Shown here piece by piece: positions 1 through 3,680 of a stretch of DNA of 5,092 nucleotides (positions are counted from its first letter, which is position 1; each line of letters begins with the position of its first letter). A program made the translations under genes and the position numbers. Below the pieces are notes generated by a model that ran no database searches, had not been told where the DNA came from, and worked only from the letters and a program-made list of their open reading frames with translations. The stretch is from an uncultured Lachnospiraceae bacterium (lineage in GTDB: Bacteria; Bacillota; Clostridia; Lachnospirales; Lachnospiraceae). The stretch spans positions 1 through 5,092 of the forward strand of contig CAJUCG010000226.1 in assembly GCA_910585065.1 (NCBI GenBank), read 5' to 3'.

Positions 1-162
1 CGTAAACCCCAACATATTGCGCACCTCGTTAAAGCAGACAATATCCGTAAGATAATGTTCCGCAATATATTTCGCGCGCAGCGGATCTCCCGGCATCAGC
101 ACAGTCTTTGCAATCTCGCCCTCTCCGGCTGCATTGTGCGGCGTTGGTATTAAATTTGCCAT
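1..162 (-). CDS. deoD: Purine nucleoside phosphorylase DeoD, N-terminal fragment (runs off left edge)
   Basis: These are the first 54 codons of a purine nucleoside phosphorylase, a cytosolic salvage enzyme that splits purine (deoxy)nucleosides with phosphate into free base and (deoxy)ribose-1-phosphate. The reading starts MANLIPTPHNAAGEGEIAKT and continues with the family hallmark LMPGDPLRAKYIAEHYL and then NEVRNMLGFT. By my alignment to remembered E. coli DeoD, H9, G25, R29 and R48 correspond to its ribose- and phosphate-binding His4, Gly20, Arg24 and Arg43. This points to the hexameric DeoD type rather than the trimeric PunA/PupG type. The family is about 235 residues, so roughly three quarters lies beyond position 1. 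The ATG at 162-160 follows an AAGGGGGAG ribosome binding site with a short spacer of about 4 bases. The gene has its own sigma-A-like promoter, so it is probably transcribed separately from the sporulation operon upstream. Confidence 0.93.
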   Translation of the reverse strand, partial: MANLIPTPHNAAGEGEIAKTVLMPGDPLRAKYIAEHYLTDIVCFNEVRNMLGFT

Positions 163-192
163 AAAACTCCCCCTTTCTGTCCTTATTTGGAA

Positions 193-221
193 AGTATACC
201 ACAGTTTTCCGGAAAGGTAAA
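193..221 (-). promoter_or_regulatory. Sigma-A-type promoter of deoD
   Basis: Read on the minus strand, a -35 TTTACC (221-216) and a -10 TATACT (198-193) are separated by exactly 17 bases. The -10 matches the sigma-A consensus at 5 of 6 positions and the -35 at 4 of 6. Transcription would begin near 186, giving a leader of about 24 bases with the ribosome binding site at 175-167. The spacer contains the perfect palindrome TTTCCGGAAA (206-215). The assignment rests on motif matching only. Confidence 0.65.
206..215. other. Perfect 10-bp palindrome in the deoD promoter spacer
   Basis: TTTCCGGAAA is its own reverse complement and lies between the -35 and -10 elements, where a bound dimeric repressor would block RNA polymerase. 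The symmetry does not extend outward (T205 faces G216). Ten bases is short for an operator and could occur by chance, so an operator role is only a possibility. Confidence 0.25.
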
Positions 222-239
222 GAGAGAATAGCACATCTC

Positions 240-267
240 AAAAAACTCCTCTCCGCTCTAGTTTTTT
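240..267 (-). terminator. Weak A/T-rich hairpin at the end of spoVAF, possible terminator
   Basis: AAAAAACT (267-260 read on minus) and AGTTTTTT (247-240) form an 8-bp inverted repeat around a 12-base loop, overlapping the spoVAF stop codon and ending in a T-run. The stem has a single G-C pair, so it would be a poor intrinsic terminator. It is listed because no other terminator is visible in the 95 bp between spoVAF and deoD. Read-through from the spoVA operon into deoD is possible. Confidence 0.25.
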
Positions 268-1736
268 CTCCTCTTCTCACTTGCCGGGAGCGAAACGCGG
301 AAAATCCGGCGTGAAAGCTCGCGAAAGCTAAATGGGATCAGCGGATAAATATAGCTCTTCCCGGCGATTGTCTTGTTAAAGCAGATGCAGATTAACGCGA
401 ACAAAAGCCCTCCTACAAAGCCCCAGATCCCAAACCAGGCAGTAAGAAGCAATGTGATAATCCGCATAAATTTCAGCGCGTATCCAAGTTCAAAATTGAC
501 CTGTGTATAATTTGCGATCGCCACAAATGCCATATACATCATCGCTTCCGCATTAAACCAACCGGAGCTAACTGTAAACTCTCCAATCACAAGACCGGAC
601 ACTACACTGAGCGGCGTACTCAACATATTTGGCGTATTGATTGAGGCGAGCCTCAGACCATCGATGGTAAATTCCAGAATTAAAAACTGCCAGATCAGCG
701 GAATATTCATGGTCTCTTTGATAGCAATAAATTCGAATCCCTTTGGCATATACTCCGGATATTCGGTTAAAAGCAAAAACAGCGGAGTCAGAATAATCGC
801 TAAGAAATCAATAATAATGCGCGATAAGCGCAGATAAGTTCCCGTGACCGGAGGAAAATAATAATCGTCCGCTTCCTCAACAATATCAAAAATACTTGCC
901 GGAAGTATCATCGCCGACGGTGAATTATCCACTAACAACACAACACTTCCCTCTAAAATACAGGCGGCGGCACTGTCCGGACGCTCAGTGTACTTAAATT
1001 TCGGAAAGGGGTCAAACCATTTTGTGTGGAACATACTCTCCGCAAGACTTTGCTGATTCATCGTCAGTGCATCCACCGAGATGCTTTTGATCCGATCGGT
1101 GATTGTTTGCAGGAATTTTTTATCCACGCGATCTTCCATATAGCAGACCGCAATATCGGTGCGCGAACTCTTGCCCGCCGACATCATTTCAATAGTAAAT
1201 TGCGGTGTGCGGATACGGCGACGGATCAGCGCGGTATTAAACGCTAAAGTTTCTACAAACCCGTCCTTTGAGCCGCGCATAGCCTTGTCCTTATCCGGCT
1301 CAGTCACCCCCCTTGCCGGGTAATCGCGAAAATCAATGGTAAGTGCCTCCGAAAAACCATCGATAAAAAGTGCTGGTTTTCCGGAGAGAATCGCGCCAAG
1401 CAGTGTATCCACATCTTTTACCTTCTCCAGCTCCCCGTAAGGCATATATTTTTGTAAAAGTTCCTCCATGGTCTGTGGCGTATCCTGCTCCATGATTCCC
1501 CCAAAATACTGAAGGAGTTTTTGCATTGTCATATCCTTATGAAACCCATCAATAAAATAAAAGCAGGCTTCTTTTTTTCCAATCAAAAATACACGCTTTA
1601 AGATATCAAAATTTTTCTTTACCTGCAAGATCTCGTCGAAACGCTCCATATTTTTGGTCAGTGCGGCATCTAAGGGCACACCTTGCCATTGCCTCACACT
1701 CTTGTTTGGAACCTTGTCCGCATTTTCTTCACTCAT
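258..1736 (-). CDS. spoVAF: Stage V sporulation protein AF (GerA-family spore membrane protein)
   Basis: A 492-residue GerA-family protein, close to the length of B. subtilis SpoVAF as I recall it (about 493). It is expected in the spore inner membrane. In B. subtilis, SpoVAF with its partner FigP (YqhR) is reported to form an ion channel that amplifies germinant-receptor signals. Residues 1-300 form the soluble GerA domain, with the family signatures ARGVTEPDKDKAMRGSKDGF (141-160) and ERPDSAAACILEG (251-263), then DYYFPP (291-296). The rest is membrane-embedded, with hydrophobic stretches at about 305-324, 346-361, 372-391, 398-412 and 424-453, followed by a basic tail ending KRRKN. The ATG at 1736 is chosen over one 15 codons upstream because it has a GGGGGAGGAG ribosome binding site immediately after the spoVAC stop; the upstream ATG would lie inside spoVAC. 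The intergenic gap is 19 bp. FigP is not encoded in the window. A germinant-receptor A subunit is the main alternative, but the spoVA context and length favour SpoVAF. Confidence 0.93.
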   Translation of the reverse strand: MSEENADKVPNKSVRQWQGVPLDAALTKNMERFDEILQVKKNFDILKRVFLIGKKEACFYFIDGFHKDMTMQKLLQYFGGIMEQDTPQTMEELLQKYMPYGELEKVKDVDTLLGAILSGKPALFIDGFSEALTIDFRDYPARGVTEPDKDKAMRGSKDGFVETLAFNTALIRRRIRTPQFTIEMMSAGKSSRTDIAVCYMEDRVDKKFLQTITDRIKSISVDALTMNQQSLAESMFHTKWFDPFPKFKYTERPDSAAACILEGSVVLLVDNSPSAMILPASIFDIVEEADDYYFPPVTGTYLRLSRIIIDFLAIILTPLFLLLTEYPEYMPKGFEFIAIKETMNIPLIWQFLILEFTIDGLRLASINTPNMLSTPLSVVSGLVIGEFTVSSGWFNAEAMMYMAFVAIANYTQVNFELGYALKFMRIITLLLTAWFGIWGFVGGLLFALICICFNKTIAGKSYIYPLIPFSFRELSRRIFRVSLPASEKRRKN

Positions 1737-1745
1737 TTTCGCGCT

Positions 1746-1755
1746 CTCCTCCCCC
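1746..1755 (-). promoter_or_regulatory. Ribosome binding site deciding the spoVAF start
   Basis: GGGGGAGGAG directly follows the spoVAC TAA stop (1758-1756) and lies 9 bases before the ATG at 1736. It supports that start over the in-frame ATG at 1781. Its contact with the spoVAC stop suggests translational coupling. Confidence 0.8.
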
Positions 1756-2301
1756 TTAAAAAATATTGAACTGACCGCCAATCCAGTAGATCAGTCCGAG
1801 AAGCCAGCTGCAAATAATTCCGTAGAGAATGACGGGACCTGCAATTGTAAATATTTTACAGCCAACACCAAATACCCATCCCTCCTGTTTAAACTCAACC
1901 GCAGGTGCCGCCACGGAATTGGCAAAGCCTGTAATCGGCACCACACTGCCTGCTCCCGCAAAGCAGGCAAGCCGCTGATACCAGTTAAGTCCTGTGGTCA
2001 ATACTGACAAAAAGATTAGACTTAACGTCGTGTAAGATGCGGCCACTTCCTTTTCCAGCCCAAAGGACTGATAAAGATTTGAAAGCCCCTGCCCAAGCAC
2101 ACAGATCAAACCGCCAACCAGGTAGGCTTTTGCAATGTTTCCAAGCATACTCCGTTTGGGTGTTGCCTTTTTTACATACTGGTTATAAATTTTGTCCCGC
2201 ACCTTCGGATCTGTTTCTTTAAGTGCCTCCTTTGCCAATGCCTTATCTTCCGGCTTCATCTTCTGTTGTAGCTCCTTCGCTTTTTGTTCTGGATCTGCCA
2301 T
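1756..2301 (-). CDS. spoVAC: Stage V sporulation protein AC, with extended N-terminus
   Basis: SpoVAC is a polytopic spore inner-membrane protein. In B. subtilis it behaves as a mechanosensitive channel and is needed for dipicolinic acid uptake and release. The core from AYLVGGLICVLGQGL (59-73) through FAGAGSVVPITGFANS (114-129) and VEFKQEGWVFGVGCKIF (135-151) matches the SpoVAC/SpoVAEb family. The TGFANS motif followed by the charged EFKQEG distinguishes SpoVAC from its paralogue SpoVAEb. Hydrophobic segments lie at about 57-77, 91-105, 112-130 and 142-175. At 181 residues it is about 30 longer than B. subtilis SpoVAC; the extra length is a highly charged, helix-prone N-terminus (residues 1-50, rich in K, E and Q). 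The ATG at 2301 is well supported by AGGAGG at 2313-2308 with a 6-base spacer, so the extension appears to be translated. It lies 50 bp after spoVAB and 19 bp before spoVAF, with no spoVAD or spoVAE between. Confidence 0.95.
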   Translation of the reverse strand: MADPEQKAKELQQKMKPEDKALAKEALKETDPKVRDKIYNQYVKKATPKRSMLGNIAKAYLVGGLICVLGQGLSNLYQSFGLEKEVAASYTTLSLIFLSVLTTGLNWYQRLACFAGAGSVVPITGFANSVAAPAVEFKQEGWVFGVGCKIFTIAGPVILYGIICSWLLGLIYWIGGQFNIF

Positions 2302-2319
2302 AGTCTTCCTCCTGTTTCC

Positions 2320-2333
2320 ACCGCGTGCGCGGT
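2320..2333. other. GC-rich hairpin between spoVAB and spoVAC
   Basis: ACCGCG-TG-CGCGGT is a perfect 6-bp inverted repeat (5 bp if a 4-base loop is required). It lies in the largest gap inside the operon and ends about 6 bases before the spoVAC AGGAGG. No T-run follows on either strand, so it is not an intrinsic terminator. It could mark an mRNA processing or stability element or tune spoVAC translation. The structure is seen; the role is inferred. Confidence 0.4.
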
Positions 2334-2351
2334 CTCTGTCATACTACCTAA

Positions 2352-2780
2352 TCAAAAAAATAAATCAATCACTGCCCCAACAAATTTGCCAAATGCAAAT
2401 GTTAATACAAACGCCGTCAGCCCGCGGTTTAATTTAATTCGCCTTGCAAAGATCGGCACCACATCAAGAAGCTCCGCTAAGGCAATGGAAAGGCATCCGA
2501 CGTTGACCCCGGCAAAAAATCCGAGGATCAGCCGGAGAGTTGCCCCTTCATCCGGCAGAGAAAACACCGGCTCATACAAAAATAGCACATTTCCCACCGC
2601 CGCGCCAAGCACAACTAAGTCCTCGTACAAAAGAACATGGCGAATACTCTTTGTATATGCCGCCATACGAGTCACCACCCCGATCATTGTGACGAATGCA
2701 AACATCCCCGCTGCCACAAGGGCACCGCTGCAAATACCCGTTACTAAAAGTGCCGCTTGCACGCACCATTCCCTAAACAT
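2352..2780 (-). CDS. spoVAB: Stage V sporulation protein AB
   Basis: A 142-residue, four-segment membrane protein of the SpoVAB family, one of the SpoVA proteins of the spore inner membrane involved in Ca-DPA movement. Its individual biochemical role is unknown. Hydrophobic segments lie at about 7-35, 52-70, 81-104 and 119-141. Conserved features against remembered B. subtilis SpoVAB (141 residues) are AAGMFAFVTMIGVVTR (23-38), LYEDLVVLGA (51-60), LAELLDVVPIFARR (101-114) and the late FGKFVGA (130-136). The start ATG at 2780 overlaps the spoVAA stop by 8 bp (ATGTTTAG), and a GGGAGGGG ribosome binding site sits inside the end of spoVAA, so the two genes are probably translationally coupled. 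The stop is TGA at 2354-2352. Full length, with no sign of damage. Confidence 0.93.
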   Translation of the reverse strand: MFREWCVQAALLVTGICSGALVAAGMFAFVTMIGVVTRMAAYTKSIRHVLLYEDLVVLGAAVGNVLFLYEPVFSLPDEGATLRLILGFFAGVNVGCLSIALAELLDVVPIFARRIKLNRGLTAFVLTFAFGKFVGAVIDLFF

Positions 2781-3405
2781 CTATCGTTTTCCCCTCCCTC
2801 TCCGCCGTCTTTATAATGGCATCGTTGACATCCTTCTCATAAAGGCGCAGCTGCACCGCAAGCGGTGTTGGATCCGAACTCATTTTCAGATGGGAAAAAT
2901 GGTTGAAAAAAATAATAATCCCCGCAGGAAGTCCGATGCAATAGCCAAGTTCCAAAAGTCCCGGCTCTCCCGCTTCCTCACCTGTAAAAATACGGTATAT
3001 TTTAGAAAAAATATCCGCCACACTTGCATCCTGATTAAAGGTCATAATTGTAAAGGCAGAACCGACTGCCACCGCAAAGCAGACAAAAATAATTTTGACG
3101 TATCCCAGCCATTTTTGTTTTTTTCCGGGCGGTTGGTACTCCACAATAAAATCCGTTTCCCCCGCATTGAATACCACGATCTCCGGGTATTTTTTCTGGA
3201 TCAGTTCAATCACTTTTAATACAGAAAAAATATATTTCTGTTTTGTCTGTTTATCCGGGATTACAAAGAGTATCTCACGCCCAAGTTCATGGATCTTCTT
3301 TTTGTCCATCCCCGTCATTGTCACTACATCTTCCAGATAGACTTTTGCATTTGTTACAATGCTCGACTGTTCCGCCTTAATATAGATCACGCGCTCCGCT
3401 GCCAT
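2773..3405 (-). CDS. spoVAA: Stage V sporulation protein AA
   Basis: A 210-residue SpoVAA protein (about 206 in B. subtilis), part of the spore inner-membrane SpoVA set. Residues 1-95 form a soluble N-terminal domain (MAAERVIYIKAEQ, then ILFVIPDK at 45-52 and ETDFIVEYQPPGKKQKWLG at 83-101). Two transmembrane segments follow, at about 100-121 and 152-170, separated by a loop carrying MTFNQDASV (121-129) and IYRIFTGEE (136-144). The second membrane segment ends in the family motif IIIFFNHF (163-170), followed by DPTPLAVQLRLYE (178-190). I place the start at the ATG at 3405, with GAAGGGA about 10 bases upstream. A GTG three codons earlier (3414) is in frame but its Shine-Dalgarno would be too close. 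The start overlaps the end of the 52-codon ORF by 19 bp. Confidence 0.93.
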   Translation of the reverse strand: MAAERVIYIKAEQSSIVTNAKVYLEDVVTMTGMDKKKIHELGREILFVIPDKQTKQKYIFSVLKVIELIQKKYPEIVVFNAGETDFIVEYQPPGKKQKWLGYVKIIFVCFAVAVGSAFTIMTFNQDASVADIFSKIYRIFTGEEAGEPGLLELGYCIGLPAGIIIFFNHFSHLKMSSDPTPLAVQLRLYEKDVNDAIIKTAEREGKTIDV

Positions 3406-3545
3406 TCTTCCCACATCCCTTCCGTTCTCACAAAGGTTCCCTCCGGCACCTCATTGTTTTTCTCCCGAAAAAAGAGCAGATAACAGCCAATAATCAATAC
3501 GGATACAATTACAAAAACTCCAGTAAACCACACTGCTTTTTTCAT
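3387..3545 (-). CDS. Small single-pass membrane protein at the head of the spoVA operon (52 aa, unrecognised)
   Basis: I do not recognise this protein. It is a 52-codon ORF, ATG at 3545 and TGA at 3389-3387. It begins MKKAVWFTGVFVIVSVLIIG, continues CYLLFFREKNNEVPEG (21-36) and ends TFVRTEGMWEEWQRSA (37-52). Residues 5-26 form one hydrophobic helix flanked by MKK and by FREKNN, so the predicted arrangement is one membrane segment with a short hydrophilic tail. Three things support it being real: a near-ideal ribosome binding site (AAGGAG at 3558-3553, 7-base spacer), a position just downstream of a sigma-G-like promoter, and a 19-bp overlap with spoVAA as expected for a coupled gene. IIGC at 18-21 resembles a lipobox, but the hydrophobic residues after the cysteine favour a plain membrane helix. 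It could instead be a leader ORF whose translation feeds spoVAA. Confidence 0.7.
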   Translation of the reverse strand: MKKAVWFTGVFVIVSVLIIGCYLLFFREKNNEVPEGTFVRTEGMWEEWQRSA

Positions 3546-3548
3546 TTT

Positions 3549-3558
3549 CCTTCTCCTT
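3549..3558 (-). promoter_or_regulatory. Ribosome binding site of the 52-aa ORF
   Basis: AAGGAGAAGG read on the minus strand, with the AAGGAG core 7 bases from the ATG at 3545. It is a better match than the site serving spoVAA, which suggests ribosomes load on the small ORF first. Confidence 0.75.
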
Positions 3559-3597
3559 TTGCCATACGGCTCGTGCGCATTTTATTTATCCTGCGCT

Positions 3598-3626
3598 TAG
3601 TTTTTCGGAAAATAAAAAAAATATAC
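3598..3626 (-). promoter_or_regulatory. Candidate sigma-G (forespore) promoter of the spoVA operon
   Basis: On the minus strand a -35 GTATA (3626-3622) is followed after 17 bases by AAAACTA (3604-3598). The remembered sigma-G consensus is roughly GHATR and CATWHTA, so the -35 fits and the -10 matches at 5 of 7 positions. The B. subtilis spoVA operon is sigma-G dependent, which makes this identity likely on context. Transcription would start near 3591, leaving a leader of about 45 bases before the 52-aa ORF. The -35 lies in the T-tract of the upstream terminator. The region is very A/T-rich, so a chance match cannot be excluded. Confidence 0.45.
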
Positions 3627-3669
3627 AAAAAAAGAACTGCTGCAAAGGATTTCCTTTTGCAGCAGTTCT
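3627..3669 (-). terminator. Strong intrinsic terminator of the surface-type protein gene
   Basis: AGAACTGCTGCAAAGGA (3633-3649) pairs with TCCTTTTGCAGCAGTTCT (3652-3669), a stem of about 17 bp with one bulged base and a tiny loop. Read on the minus strand it is followed by a run of seven T (3633-3627, one of which can pair in the stem) and then further T-rich sequence. It begins 12 bases after the stop codon at 3681. The 9-mer TTTTGCAGC in the stem recurs at 3672-3680, so the other arm has an alternative pairing partner. Confidence 0.92.
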
Positions 3670-3680
3670 CATTTTGCAGC

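Noticed and set aside
29..280. An 83-codon minus-strand frame overlapping deoD and the intergenic region.
   Set aside because: It is out of frame with the clear DeoD reading and crosses its promoter and the spoVAF stop. It encodes nothing recognisable.
1737..1781. Extension of SpoVAF by 15 residues to an upstream ATG.
   Set aside because: That start lies inside spoVAC, whereas the ATG at 1736 has a strong ribosome binding site and gives the usual family length.
1756..2301. Identifying the SpoVAC gene as SpoVAEb, its shorter paralogue.
   Set aside because: The TGFANS motif followed by EFKQEG and the long N-terminus match SpoVAC; SpoVAEb is about 116 residues with a TSFGNS-type motif.
2284..3219. 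A 311-codon open frame on the plus strand, antisense to spoVAB and spoVAA.
   Set aside because: The translation is basic and unstructured with no recognisable domain, and the opposite strand encodes two clear family members over the same bases. It is most likely an antisense shadow.
3387..3545. Calling the 52-aa ORF a lipoprotein because of IIGC at residues 18-21.
   Set aside because: The residues after the cysteine (YLLFF) are strongly hydrophobic and continue the helix, unlike the start of a mature lipoprotein.
3575..3590. A TAAAAT-like sigma-A -10 element upstream of the small ORF.
   Set aside because: No acceptable -35 lies about 17 bases upstream, and the region is A/T-rich enough for chance matches.
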